Part shown: positions 34,680 to 47,404 of the stretch, piece after piece
How the letters are laid out: each line of letters starts with the position of its first letter
Numbering within the stretch: position 1 is the first letter of the stretch
Source of the DNA: Schistocephalus solidus
Taxonomy: Eukaryota > Platyhelminthes > Cestoda > Diphyllobothriidea > Diphyllobothriidae
Length of the DNA stretch: 64,000 nucleotides
Assembly (NCBI GenBank): GCA_017591395.1
Contig: WEDG01005074.1
Coordinates: 62,001-126,000 of the forward strand
Direction: 5' to 3'
Notes under the pieces: model-generated
Database searches by the model: none
Seen by the model: only the letters and a program-made list of their open reading frames with translations
Told to the model about the DNA's origin: nothing
Position numbers and translations under genes: made by a program

Positions 34680-34955
34680 AAAGGCTGAAAACTGACCAAA
34701 TAACTAAGTCCTCTTACCAGGAGGGAGATTCAGAATGAATTGATTCCTTTTTAATGTGGCTCCCATACCACTCCCATTCGAGCCGATCCTTTCTGACTTC
34801 TGAGAAAAACTAGTCCACTGCGCGTGGACCAGGTGCGTAGACGTGCCATTTATTTCTCTCAGCCTATAAATCCAATCTTACCTCTGATCTTCTTGACTCT
34901 GTCTTAACACCTGGTTCAAGTGGGTGCAAGGCGAGTGCGATTGACGTCACCCAAG
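34680..34955 (-). repeat. DR1 dispersed repeat copy, 5'-truncated
   Basis: The minus strand reads AAGACAGAGTCAAGAAGATC followed by AGAGG, then CGAATGGGAGTGGTATGGGA and GCCACATTAAAAAGGAATCA, then GACTTAGTTATTTGGTCAG. The same block order occurs at 9050-9250 on the plus strand. The GTTCGACCGTCG start is missing or beyond recognition. Confidence 0.6.
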
Positions 34956-34959
34956 CCTT

Positions 34960-37900
34960 CTATAATCGTTAACTAAATTCCATGCAATTCAGTGGAAATC
35001 GTCAAAAACGTCACTCGCAATACCCTCCCGGAGCTCGGTATTGTCCTGTGAAAGCGTGTCAAACTGGCTCTATGCCCCTCCTTTTGAAGTAATGACACTT
35101 GTCTCAAACACCCAACTCTAAGTATATAAAACGTGGAGTCAAATATGTAAATTACACATCTCCAAGCGTTTACTTTGTTAGTAAAATGAGAGTTGGGTAG
35201 CAAAGTGCTATTCGGTTGGCAGCATGTTTTCAATCCATAGGACTGCACTTCAACCATGAAGGGCTTGAGTGGGAAATATGCGCCCACTAGGCCTTTGGCT
35301 TTGAGCCTAAGTTTTTAGCAAACTATGTTTGAGCTAAATATGGGTTGTGTAAAGCGATTTACCTGTATCACTGAGCAGAATACTGAGGAACATTACTTGT
35401 CTTGTAGCTTTGGCTGAAATTCTGCACAGACGGCAAAACATAATTTGAGAAGTTATATCCACAAAGAACAGAGAGTCTGGGATAGTCATGTCTGGCTCCT
35501 GTACCGGGTTTTCTCGATTTCGAATCGGATGTTTCTAAAAATCAAAAGACATCTGCCCCTGGAATCCGCAAGAGGTGAAATAACCTCATTCAGTGGGACC
35601 TATGGTGCGCGGTTTGGCAGCTTTCTTAATATCAAATCCCGTCTTACCTTATTGCACGACAGAATATAAACATATCATCAATCGTAGATGTGCTATCTCA
35701 AATATTTTAATCGCAACTCTAAAATGTGTTTGCAATTGGGAACAATTACTTACGAAGGATTTAATTGCGCAGAATAATCCCCAGACATATCAGTCCCTTC
35801 CGAGTTGGGATATTCGAATAAACTTCTTTCAGGTTGCCTGCAAAATTTTACTCACTTTAACATTTATATTTATGTCCTATACGGATTTTCAATGTTCTTA
35901 TACATTCCATTAAGTTTATTAATAATACCTATATGTATTTCTTTTCCCACTTACAGGGTATTCCTAAAAATTTCTGTTAGAAGATAGGGTGGTTTTTGGT
36001 TTCGAAACGTTACCATTATGGGATTTTAAAGACTGGGATACTCCAGGCATACAACTTCAAATATCTACAACATTACCATGACTTTCCCACATCCACTCCA
36101 AAATTTTGCAAGTCATATGATATCTCAATAGGAGATATAACTGTATGATTTTCCTTACACGGAAAATCTACAGCTTGTAGTTTGGAAACCTTGAATGTAA
36201 GTGTAACAGCAGGTTGGGTTCAAATAAGTTGGGAAATGAAAAAGGTCTTTAAGCCGCCAGATAGCCTTTATTTTAGGTATACATTTAATAACAAGGTACA
36301 ATTTGCTACCAAAGGATTATAAGATAGAATATTTTATGCATGGTAAGCGAAAAATATGTTTGGATTTATAAAGACAAAAAAATCAAGAGGAAAAATGCAT
36401 ACAACTTAAGTGCTCATTTTCTTTAGCGTGCAGTTTTCGCAGGCCACCTGACAAAGTTAGTTTGAAAGCCTCTTCCTGAAGTGACTTAAATGTTTTAATA
36501 TTAGGTTTCCTTATTGGTACTATTAGAAAGCCGACATAAATTGGGTTTTGAAAACGAAAATGCATTTTCGACTTTCGGTTAACATTTCCTGAGATAGCGC
36601 ACCTAGTGTAAGTGGATGCAGTCGCTGGTCAAATAATTTTAGTTGCCTGACTGTTCAACTACTCAATCGACTAAATGATCAGAGAAAGACGCACGGAAGG
36701 TGCACTATTTTCAGGATACAATTGCCACGTAACCACTTACCTGCAATAACTACTAGTTCCTGCATTCAGAGCCAATGGTTGAAATTGGTGTGAAGATTGC
36801 TTCCTCGATCGCATGCACCTCGTTAATTGCCGCCATTTTGTCTCAAGTACTGAGTAGCACGACTATTTTGATGATAAATTAACGAAAACATGTATTTGCC
36901 GACGTCACTTTTCAATTTTAACATGGGAATTTTCGCATAACTTAAAGTTATTTTTCCTTCAATTTCCATCGTTCTTTCTTAACTGCTTCCTGTAACACAG
37001 TTATTATACTTATGTAGGCAATATGGACATTTAGTGTGTTGTGCAAACCTCAAAGTGAATACTAAGTTCATCTGACTGCAACTGTTAATCTTTGTAGTCT
37101 GCCAAGTCGAAGTCTGCATTTTGACCTTCAAAACTTTCCGTTGAAAGAAGTGCTGACCCAATATCAAGCCTTCGGTTTTGCCGGCCCGTGGAGGGGAACA
37201 GACTGCTCCTCGCTGTCTATTAAGAGAAAAAGAAGCTATTTAAGCCTTTCGATTTTTTAGTTAAAGACGCTTTAATACGTGCTTTCTTGAGAACGAAAAT
37301 GGCAGACTGATGAGATATGCATGTAGTGAATGGTTCAGAAAAATTAAACGTAAGGCGGACAGGCTACAGTAAAGACGAAGTTGTGCTCGATTCAGGTGGA
37401 AGAAGCGAAAATCCTCACAATTGAAAGTAGTCATGCAATGAAAGTGCATGTACTATTAGTGATCATTTTTCGCTAAAGATCTATTAAGGACTCGTCTTCA
37501 AATCCCTGGACACCGGTTTTTTTAGCATCGAGGACCCTGAAATGAGGATTTCTGTGAAATCGCTGACTTGGCTTGTCCAATCGGGTTTTCTCGTTTTGTT
37601 AGTATTTGTTTCATTTTTTGCAACCTATCAGCTACTGCACTGACTTGCCTTGAAAATACTTAGTTTTTTCTCATGTTAAATAAGCTGCCCGAAAAGTTGG
37701 TCGAAGATCAACCTCGCGCTTCAGTCTGCTTGTTTTAAACAGTAACATATCTAGAGCAAAGCAATAAAATGGCAATCTGGAATTTTATATGATTTATAAA
37801 CTGCCACCGTGAGTAGAACACAGTTGCGCATTTTCGCTTGACGTTTCTGGGAGACTCACAGAGAGAAATGGCGTTCATACTAGGAACAAAAGATAGAGAA

Positions 37901-39755
37901 TATACAGATTCGTATGCACAATCATCAGGAATAACGGTCAAGGACAGTTGACCCTTGTGGTCATTGACTGACATCAAGATAGTAAGGGGTTATAAAGAAT
38001 GACGACCTGTTCGTCATTTAAATGATATTTTACTGACCTTGAGCTTCAATTCAACGTAATCCGTGTATCATGTCCTGTCTACTTGCAAGCAAGAATTCGG
38101 TAAGTGAAAGTGAGTATTTTTACTGGGCGACCAGCCGCCAAAGGGGTAGCATTTGCTTGGGACTACATTCCTTGGTTTTCAGATTTGAGCGGTAACCTAT
38201 GTAGTGTTTTCTTTACCAAAGATGCATGGGAACGCTATCCCTATATAGAAAATGATTTTATTTATGAAATCGTGCATTGGAAGAGGATCAGCATAAAGTG
38301 ACTTAGAATGTTTTTTAAGATAATTTATTTCGAAATTTTTATGGTTTCCCATCTAACAATCAGGTTTCCCTTCTGCATACCGAATTCAAACAAGAACTGC
38401 AAGTATTCGAATGGCAGAAGAAAACGAATGCATATGTTGCTCTCAAATACCTTTAGGCATAATAAATTTGAACATCTAGACGGAGCCTGGCATGTGTATT
38501 CTTGCGTGCTTTTGAATAGGAAAGACAGATAAATTCGCATCTCCTGGTATATTTGACAAATATGCAATAAAGTGTACTTAGGGTAGAACTGAGGATTAAG
38601 AGCATCACCTCAAGATACATAGAATAACATATCCTATTAAAAACTCGAATTGACTTTTGTTTGAATGAACCAAGTTGCCAGATTTCGAGAGCTTAGTTAC
38701 TACTGAAAAGTTTTTTTGGCAAAACAAAGTATGTATCAAGTCGCTCATTTTGTGGTCCTAGCTATCCCTCTGTTACTCCCTTATTAACATCATTTCCGAA
38801 TTTTCGTGGCGAATCAAGATCCTAATTTGAAATTTGTTTAGTAAAAAACCAAATTTAGCACGACCCACAGAGTGCAGCTTTGGCTTTAGGTGAGAAAGAT
38901 AACTCCCCCTTCCAGTGTCCACTTTTAGTGCTTTGAAAGCAAAAATCAGGTTGAACAGGCTACGTTTCGACCTTAGATAATCGGGCTCGCAACTGATCAC
39001 CAATTTCTTGTTATATGCGTTTTGTACACAAGGATATCAGGTGTATTTTCGGTTACTCTCTTACTCACACCAAGTTGGATAGCGGTACAGATTTCGTGAT
39101 GCCACCTCCCACTATACAACTACTTCAGTATTCATTTAATGATACCAACAGATTTTCAATGGCTTATCAATGGCTTCGTAACGAATAATGATTGCATGGC
39201 GTAAGGGTTCAAAAGACTACAAATATTTGAATAAGGACTTGCAGTGCAGCTTAACCCATATTCAGTAGATCTCCGAATTTTTTTCCAATTAAAGGATTGA
39301 GAGATGTCTCGCTTATGCATGCCACCTAAACTTTTTTTCATGAATTAAAATGTGATTGTGGATGGAATTACGTTGAGTGAACATAAAGGCAACTAAAAGC
39401 CCAGTCACTTGAATACCCACTGAAATGGATTTCAAAGTCAGAAAAAAATTTCCACCACTCTTTTATTATAAAGCATTAAAATGGTGGATAATATGCTGAC
39501 GCAGAAAGCCCCGGGAACTCTTTCCTTCAGACTCCACGCCGTCATCACACATTCTTGCACTGTTAAGTGACCCTTAGAATGAAGTATACTATGCGGCCTC
39601 CACGATGACTCTGCTGTCTTCATATTGCTTTATGATCAAAGTCAACTGGCTGTGCATTAATTATTCGTTGCCCCTCTCGTGAAGCGGCATGCAGAGGTTG
39701 GCAGGTCCTCACGAAATATTTGGTCTCATTAAATCCTGCATTTAATGTCTGTATG
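34960..39755. other. Long AT-rich stretch without recognised features
   Basis: Many short open stretches (longest 106 codons at 35593-35913), none with a domain. No repeat family in the window was recognised here. Confidence 0.4.
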
Positions 39756-39759
39756 CAAA

Positions 39760-40260
39760 AGCTTAGTCATTATCACGTTTATTCTTCTCCAATTTTCTTT
39801 TCCACGCACCCTGCCCCCCACTTGTGGTCAGCCTTTGCGCTCGCAATCTTTGGGGGCAATGAGCGTGATACAGACAGATCATGAGCGACCGTCGAAAACA
39901 CGATGGACACGTGTGTGCATATTTCTACCTGTCACGCACCTTCTTGCTGATAATCGGCCACCTGGCGTGTTGTGAGAGAGCGCCAATCACCCGACAGCAC
40001 ATCAAGCCTGCGAGACGTGCGTGGATGCACGCGATGCCCACCACTAGTTGAAGCAACTCGCAGTGGTCTTCCATACTAACTTCAACCTGCTTCGTATTTC
40101 GGACAGTGCAGATTTCAGCCTGACGTTAGTGCGTCTACACCAATCAAACACTCCTGCCCCTGTCTCCTCTTCCTCTTCCTCCTTTACGCCCACAACCAGT
40201 TGCCCCTCTTCACAGAGACCCATCAAAGGGGCCATATAATAGTCCATAGGCAGTGCTGTT
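39760..40260. other. GC-richer island of unknown nature
   Basis: Base composition rises here, with CTCTTCCTCTTCCTCC near 40165 and overlapping short frames on both strands. GCGACCGTCGAAAACACGAT at 39888 echoes the start of DR1, but the following blocks do not fit. It could be an old retroelement regulatory region. Confidence 0.3.
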
Positions 40261-40785
40261 GAAACAATATAACCACCTAGACCAGGCATTCAAGTTATTT
40301 CTGTGGTTACAGTATCGCACTGAAGGAGGCCGAATACCCTTACGGCCTCTTTTACCGGAACTCCATCAAAGAAGCCAACTGTTCCGAAATCTTCACTTCT
40401 TGTTCCGCTAAGAGCTATCCGCGTCAAATCGGCGCGCACAATCTTTGAACTGCCCGTGTGCAATTGTTTTAAGAACAAAACGTACACGAAACTATTTTGA
40501 TTACTAGAGCACCCGGTACGTTAAAAGTAATCCTACCTTACCTTCCTTATTCTTGACTTTATCATCATCCAAAACAGTTATTTGCCTGTTGCTTCATGAG
40601 TTCTTTTAGTTAGTAGTTGAACACCTTAAGGTTTTCGAGGTTCATTTTCAAAATGCCATATAATAACTTCTCTAGTGACAGGGGTTCTCTTATCCCATCG
40701 CCTGCGGTGTTGATTTAGCTGCGGAATTCCAACCTAGAACCGGCATGGCAACCAGCAGCAAATGCAGCAGAAATATGGAGAAAGC
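40261..40785. other. No recognisable feature
   Basis: Nothing recognised. Confidence 0.35.
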
Positions 40786-40790
40786 CTCGG

Positions 40791-40909
40791 AAGGCTGGAG
40801 TTGTCACTCACTTAAATACTATGATTAGTCAACCATATCGATCATCGATCAAGGCTGGAGTTGTCACTCACTTAAATACCATGATTAGTCAACCATATCG
40901 ATCATCGAT
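40791..40909. repeat. Tandem duplication, two 60-bp units
   Basis: Units at 40791-40850 and 40851-40909/10 are identical except for one internal substitution (AATACTATG against AATACCATG) and the last base. The unit contains CAACCATATCGATCATCGAT. There are only two copies, and near identity points to a recent event in otherwise diverged DNA. Confidence 0.95.
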
Positions 40910-40910
40910 G

Positions 40911-43900
40911 GCACAAGATTCGGTCGCAGACAGTTGGGTTTTAGAGGGTTACCTGAGTTATCTTTTTTTCCATTTGCAAGTTCATTGAAATATTTTCTTC
41001 AAAATATCATTAATTTTGGAGCACATTGTAAAGGAAACAGTCATCTCTTTAGGAGAAACTATTATCATTCGATTGGTAATGCTGCGTCTATGTGCAGCAT
41101 TTATCGCCGTGTGCATTAGCTGGGAGATGCAGGGCAGGAACATCGAAACAGCCACCACCTATTTACGGCCAAAAGACACTCAGGGTAAAATTTTCACGAA
41201 TTTATTTCTCCAAACCGTATTTTGATTTCTTTCGAAAATGCATGGCAGTTCTCATCGAGCTTTTTACAAGTTAGAGGTTGTGGATACAATGTTGAGTTCC
41301 ATTACCCTAGATAATTCGAATGCTCTGAAATTTAGTTATCCAGGGACCCGTAGATATGAGTTAATCGGAGCTGTTGTTACTCATCCTTGCAATTTCTCGG
41401 GCTCAGAGAAAAATAACATGCGCATTCAGTTGCATTTTCAACAAAATGCAGTTCAAAATTTATCGTGAGAAAAGTTTATTTCGGCATAGGTTAGTATCTG
41501 TTCGCTACACTTTTTTGCATCTGTGTCAACAGGATATTGGTAACAACAAGCTTAAAGCTTCCACACGAGGAAATCACCACTTCAGAATTGTTTTCGGGTG
41601 GTATCTGGCGTCTTATTTATATAACGATTTATCTAGAAAAGAATTTATTTTGCTGAAAAACATCACATTCGAGAAAGGGTGAACAGGAAATTACTCTGTT
41701 TCAGTGAACACCAACATCACCGGAACGAGGGGCGATTTCCTTGGGAGAGTGACTGACATTTTATGAATAGTTTGATTATTTTCCTCAAAAATACATCGGC
41801 AAGACAGAAGAATAGGAACCTCCCACATTTTACAAAGAGAGTGTGCAAATTTTGCGGTTTGTTTTAAAGTTAGGTTTAGATTCAGGTTTCATATTATGAC
41901 TGTATACTACTTACTCTTATAGGAATTTTGCGTAAGGTCACCTGTATTACTGGAAGTAGAGTTTCCACTTTTCGTGTCTTATTGCTGTCTAGAAAGTTGC
42001 ATTAATTTACCCACATATCAGGTAGATGTTTCTTGACAGTGCTGTTCATCGGCAGAATGGCTATTTATCGTTCATTCACAACAAGAAATTTAATCCCTAT
42101 TTCCAAGTTCGCCTATTAAGCTTTAATCGCAGTAGGTGCTGTGTTGTCATGCGCACTCATCCAATACTGTACAGTCTCAAGATGATGCATTTTCTTTGAA
42201 ACTTAAATTCTAACTGCGTTATACATAATATATTTACATGTTTCCTTAAATCGTTCCTGGTCTTCGTTTGGAAGGTGAAAACGTAAAACTGCCTCATGCT
42301 GATTGGGATACCTATGGCTTTTTATGGATGAAATGTTAACACATTGTTCTGCAGGCTATTTCCATCCATTACACTCACTAAAAATAGGCCCTTTAAATAC
42401 CTTATAACATGCCCACGAGCATTGCAAAGAAGCAGCCGAACCGGTATTCAAGTCATTTTATGTACATCGGAAAAAAATATTTCCTGAAGCTCCTTGGCAT
42501 ATAAGTGCATGCTCGTTCCTTCACTTACCTGTTAATAATAAGGCATTGGGTGCTTTTTCTAATCCTGACCACAGTTCGATTTAATTGGTCAAGCGTCATG
42601 CATAGGATTCGGTAAGAGGCTGTGGCAAACCAAGGAGTATCTATTCGTGCAGTGTTACCAACAGACTAATGTCACTTTTTATAACTTCCCTTCTCTCCCA
42701 AAGCGTATTATTTACTTTGTAACTTTCACTTACTTTAAAAATTCTGAAATATCTGCAAGGATTTCAAAGGCACTGAAGAAATATCCAAATTTTTAAACAA
42801 ATTTATGGCCACGTTAGTAAATGAAGGCGAAACGTCTTTCGTAATTTTTTGAAAGCTTGATCTGACTACGTAATTGAACTTAAGGTATAAGGAATGTGAC
42901 AAATAACGATTTAACGTTTTGAGCCCTTCTGGGATGAAAATGGTTTCTTAGACAACACTTTCTGTACCTTAAACGAGTCTTGAAATTGTATTATCTAGAA
43001 GATTATATATAAAGGAGCGGGAAATCGGCCATATTCGTGAATAAGGTTTTGGGCTGGACATTAAACTAAAAAGGTAGGTGGTTTTTCATATGATTTCTGG
43101 TAACCCTAGCAAACGCTTCACCTTTAAGCGTAAGGGCTAAAGAGTTGTTAACGTAATTATAAATCGTGGATGTTGACCGTATTGCGCACTTTATTAAATA
43201 TTAATTGTTACATGGAGCGGAGGATCAACGATCAACGAACTAGCCTTAGCCTAGTAAAGGAGAAGCGTAGACCAGGTTTTTTTATTTACAGGGGGATAAG
43301 TTCTCAAAACTCATTAATGATGATTCCTTAACTTCAACATCTGACGCTAGAACGTATTATGATTTTCTATCCCATTCCATTCACAAAATAGAACAGCAAT
43401 GTTCTCGCATAAGATCAAGAATTTGACCACATTGTCACCCGTTATATGCTACTAAAGTTGCATAGTCTACGAATGATTAACGACTGCCGTACGTGCGTAC
43501 AGCATATCGCAGAAGGAAACCTAAATCATCCCAACCACTGCGTCCAATTTCCTGACCAGACGATCGAAAGACTCTAAGAATGACAGAAGGGCTACATCGA
43601 GGCCAATGCTTAGGTAACCTTCCTTGTATAAATTAGGCACTAACCTCACTATGAATAGTTGTTACACGTGTAACTTGGAAGGTTGCCAACTGGTGAAATA
43701 AGGCGAACCACCTTTGAAGTGAGCAGCAAACTTTAGTAACTACTTCTTAGCTTGGTCTAAAGGGCACCTTTCAATGCTAGAAGAACAGAGACCCTTTTAA
43801 TGCAGTCTGATACGTAAAGTACTGAAGAACTGGTCATTTTGACCTACTGTTTATATTTGCCTGCCACTACGGTGAATGCAATGCAAGCTTATTTCACTGT

Positions 43901-44475
43901 CAGACAGTGATGAACCTACTCAATTTTGACGGTCAAACTGGCTTGTTCAGTGGGCATGTCTATTGCTTTTTTATTAGCTGCAGTGATTTAATAAATAAAT
44001 AAATAAAATCGTACGCACAAATGGCACACCACATGTTAGAGGTCTCTTAAAACAGCATGTACTGCACCGAAATGCATCATCTGTCGTTTGCCTGGCTTCG
44101 ACAGTCGAATGCGTGGCAGCCGTAGACGTGTTTTCTAATTTTACCAGTCACTGAGTTCACCTAAATTTCTCATATTCTTGACCATATCATTCCATTGGAC
44201 CACAGTGATTTTGGGAAGAAGGAATGAGATAGAAGAGGAGAGACAGTGTTCCGCAACTAGCACATCCATATTTTAGTCAGGGCTATATTCGACCCGTAGG
44301 TATGCTGTTGATCTCGTGCCTCGCGACGGATGAATTACCGCCTATGCGTATGTGTGTGTGTGTGTGCTTTACACAAGTGATCAGTTCGGACAATGTACTG
44401 GGATATGTTATTTGGAAGAGGGAGTGAAGTTGACTGTTTTCGCGCATGTTCCCCACAATAAACAGTCTTACGAGC
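40911..44475. other. AT-rich DNA; two simple repeats
   Basis: Contains a TAAA run at about 43988-44008 and a TG run at 44350-44366. Short open stretches (for example 41374-41682) have no recognised motif. Confidence 0.4.
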
Positions 44476-44479
44476 TTTA

Positions 44480-44915
44480 ATATATAATGGTACACTAAAT
44501 TTGTGGCTTGAAAGGTTGCCAGCTGACGGGATAACTCGGTCTTTGTCTGCAGACGGAGAGTCAGGTTGCAATGGTTCCTTCTTAACGTGGTCTTTATGAC
44601 ACTCGCACTCAGTTGGGTTCCGAGCCGTCCCCCCTCGCGTTGTGTGAAACCCTGGTCTTTTATGTCTGGCCCAGGGTTTGTGGTGGTACGCGTTGGTGCG
44701 GGTCCAGCCACGCCAGTCACCTACGCCCCTTCCTGTCTCCGGTCTTCTTGCATCTGGCTTGACATCGGGCCCAGTCAAATGCGGAGGAGAGAATGTGATA
44801 GATACCGTGCACCTCTACTATCCCTATGAACGAAATCACGCGCAATTCATCGTCTCGGCGCCCACCCCGTTGTGGGACAGATGATGAACGTGGTGGGAAA
44901 CGACGGTCGAACTGT
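44480..44915 (-). repeat. DR1 dispersed repeat, most complete copy
   Basis: The minus strand starts GTTCGACCGTCG at 44912 and runs through every block seen in other copies. These include GGGGTGGGCGCCGAGACGAT, GAATTGCGCGTGATTTCG, TGGGCCCGATGTCAAGCCAG, CAAGAAGACCGGAGACAGG, ACCACGTTAAGAAGGAACCA, TTGCAACCTGACTCTCCGTC, GACCGAGTTATCCCGTCAGC and TGGCAACCTTTCAAGCCAC. The overlapping antisense frames (145 and 147 codons) are not open in the other copies, so the family is taken as non-coding. Confidence 0.75.
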
Positions 44916-44919
44916 CGTC

Positions 44920-45575
44920 TGCCAGCTGGAATATGCACATCATTTTCCATACAGAGAGCCACGGTGGAAAAATGAATGCAGAAACGTCATGGTTAGCTGT
45001 GTGTGCGGTCTCATGGTACTTGAGTTTCTGCACGTATTCGGTTTCAAAACTGAACTCAATTTTGCTCACCTCGGCCTAGGAAATGTGAAAAAAATATTCC
45101 TATTCCGAACCGGTGGCAGATAACCCTTTGTCTGACACATGTTGAGTTCAGAAAATTTTTACCTGGGGAAGGTGGCGTTTTTCAAACCAATCTGTCTTGG
45201 TTTGCTTAAGGTGCGCCTATTAAAAAATAGAGACCTGGAGTTCAGTGCTCACTTTGCCAGTTATGTATTTTTTATCGTTGTAATTTTAACCGCTTGTGCA
45301 GTGAGCGAAAATCTACAAAATCGACACCAGAGACAACAACAGGTGGGCATAATATTTATAAGATGCAATCGATATGCAAACGCATCATGCGACATCTAGC
45401 AGATCCCGCATTCATTGCAGATGTTCGTACTTCCTGCGATAATAAACAGATCCTCCATAGCCAAATTGATAAAGGTTATGACTTCGTTATCGTTATTGCT
45501 CGTTTGCATGTAAATTATACGGCCATTTTTCCCACACATGCTATCACCTAAAGCTGTCTTCATCCGCGCACTCGT
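44920..45575. other. No gene recognised
   Basis: Short frames only. The left part may continue unrecognised repeat sequence. Confidence 0.35.
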
Positions 45576-45579
45576 GCGT

Positions 45580-45880
45580 AGCTCGTTAATAAGGAGGACC
45601 GAGATCGTTTCGTTATTTGATGAACTGAAGTTCGGGGAATCCAAAAGCAAGCTTCTTGAAAATCATATGCTTGTCAAATCTCGAGCAGAGCCTTTGAATT
45701 TCTAGCCCTGGAAGCTGTGTCCAGGTCTCGTAGGATGATATGCGAATTCAGGATCGTCCTCGTTCCTCCTCACTGCTGCTGCGAGTTCGGCCACCTGCGT
45801 CGAGAGGGTTCTTTCGACTTCTGCTATCCTTTCGTGACTCTTAAGGACTTGATCATTGTTGCAGACAGTGTGGATATCAA
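45580..45880 (-). pseudogene. Divergent Penelope-like GIY-YIG endonuclease remnant
   Basis: The minus strand reads RTLSTQVAELAAAVRRNEDD then PTRPGHSFQG and a stop. One frame away it continues LEIQRLCSRFDKHMIFKKLA, then FPELQFIK, a stop, and RNDLGPPY. This matches in order the distal half of Penelope-type endonucleases: R-x-x-EH-x-AAVRRND, H-S-x-x-x-GHxF, an I-R-E-A-W-type helix and the N-x-x-D-LPPAY ending. It belongs to a different subfamily from the 11474-11840 copy, which has an ESWF helix and different distal spacing. The GIY-YIG core itself is not recognisable. The element lacks tails and inverted partner here. Confidence 0.55.
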
Positions 45881-45884
45881 CGGT

Positions 45885-46340
45885 GAATTTTGTAACTGCT
45901 AAATAAAGCATGTGTGAGTTAGTATAGAGTCTTCAGGCTATAAGTACTGCGCGCACTATATTTATCTGTTGATGCCAATGATAATACGTTCAAAAACATA
46001 TTTAGGACTTCAGTTGCATAGAATTGTTGCTCAAACAATCCAGTCGCCTTCCTCGCACATGCTTCCTTTTCTTTTACACAGACCAACGAGAGGTGGATAT
46101 TACTCCATCTTGCCCTCATCATTCTGTTTTAAAAGGAACCATTGGAATTGAATGAATGAAAATAGGGTTTACTAGCCCTTTGTCCTTATTTAACTGGAGT
46201 ATTTGCTTATTTTGTCCAACATGCTCCTCGTTCTTCATGGCTCCTCAAATCGGCCAGGATGCCTTGTGTAACCGCCTAACCAGGACACGGGAAAAGTAAA
46301 AGGGCGAGAACACATGTGCCTTTGTGCTAAACTCCAAGGC
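45885..46340. other. No recognisable feature
   Basis: Nothing recognised. Confidence 0.35.
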
Positions 46341-46344
46341 AATT

Positions 46345-46545
46345 ATGTTTAGGATTAAGGTAAAGGTTAGGCTTAATCTTGAGGTTAACGTCAGCATTGC
46401 GATTAGGGTCATAATTAGGCTAAGGATAAAGGTTATTGTCGCGGTGACTGTAGGGTTTAGGTTAAGGGTTGTGTTAGGGTTAAGATTAAGATTAAGGTGA
46501 CAGATTAGTTTTATGTTAGGGTAAATGGTAACGTTAAGACACGGA
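46345..46545 (+). repeat. Longest telomere-like minisatellite
   Basis: About 200 bp of TTAGG/TTAAGG variants with G-rich plus strand, for example GGGTTTAGGTTAAGGGTTGT and GTTAGGGTTAAGATTAAGAT. Units are irregular and no unit is repeated exactly more than a few times. Confidence 0.75.
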
Positions 46546-46549
46546 TATA

Positions 46550-47195
46550 TCTACCAATGCTGAAATGTACCGTAATGCCGACTATTTTAAGCCGGCTGGA
46601 CGGTCCATATTCCGGTGTACTGTTAAGCGGCCATACAGGGCCTCCTACCCTCAACTCTGTCAGGTTTTGTAAATAAGATAGTACGGGTTTCAGTTAACAA
46701 ATATTTTTCAATTTAAGTATCTTATTAAGTAAGCTTGGGGAACTGACTTGGTCCATTAGGATGAAAATGCCCAACTAAATGTTTTTGCGCAGGTTAAACG
46801 TCCTAGTGGTTAACAGAAGACAGTATTCAGCAGTTAGGCTAAAGCATGTGGCTAGTTATTCTTTCTACAGTTTGACGCCTTGTCTTTTTTGGCTTAAAGT
46901 AGTAATGTCCATAGAGCTCCTTGTGACTAGCAAAATAAAACCACTACCTTTACTACACTGGAGCCTTTGAATAAAAAATAAGGACCTCGCCTCCCTCGTA
47001 AAGAGGCGTTGTGAATCGGCTGCCCTGTGGGCGTCGCCCGTCTTCTTTGCTCCCGGAGGGCCTCATTCCGCATGAGGAGTCATTACAAAAGTGTTCAGGC
47101 CAAAAACGCGTTTGCGGTGGGAGTGAGTAGTGCGTGAGTACCCTAGCTGCTATTGCAGTTTTACGGTGACAAGAGACCTTAACGAGACCCCTTTC
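46550..47195. other. No gene recognised
   Basis: The right flank of the minisatellite (AGCGGCCATACAGGGCCTCC, near 46635) resembles the flank at 15285. The rest is unassigned. Confidence 0.35.
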
Positions 47196-47199
47196 CCTA

Positions 47200-47400
47200 T
47201 TCGACAGACCGCAATGTCACTATCACTGCTCCCGTTGCTATCGAGAACATAATGTCAGTTAATGGGCCCGTTCTGATCGTGTTAATTTGAGAATCCAGAC
47301 ATGTTCTCACCCTGCTCGTTAACGTTTTCTGTAAATGCGCATGCACAGTCAGAGTGGGGGGAGGAACGGATGTGGTGGAGAGGATAAGGGGAGTGCATGA
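47200..47400 (-). other. Possible very decayed LINE finger-tail
   Basis: The antisense frame reads HAHLQKTLTSRVRT and later INTIRTG, which can be lined up with the family module C-P-H-C-x-R-T-F-T-S-R-I...R-I-H-R-T-E-T-G. Ligands are missing and several positions disagree, so this is only a possibility. Confidence 0.2.
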
Positions 47401-47404
47401 GGAA

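Noticed and set aside
39888..39930. GCGACCGTCG as a further DR1 start.
   Set aside because: None of the following DR1 blocks can be matched.
44283..44778. Overlapping 145- and 147-codon antisense frames.
   Set aside because: They lie in DR1, whose other copies do not keep these frames open.
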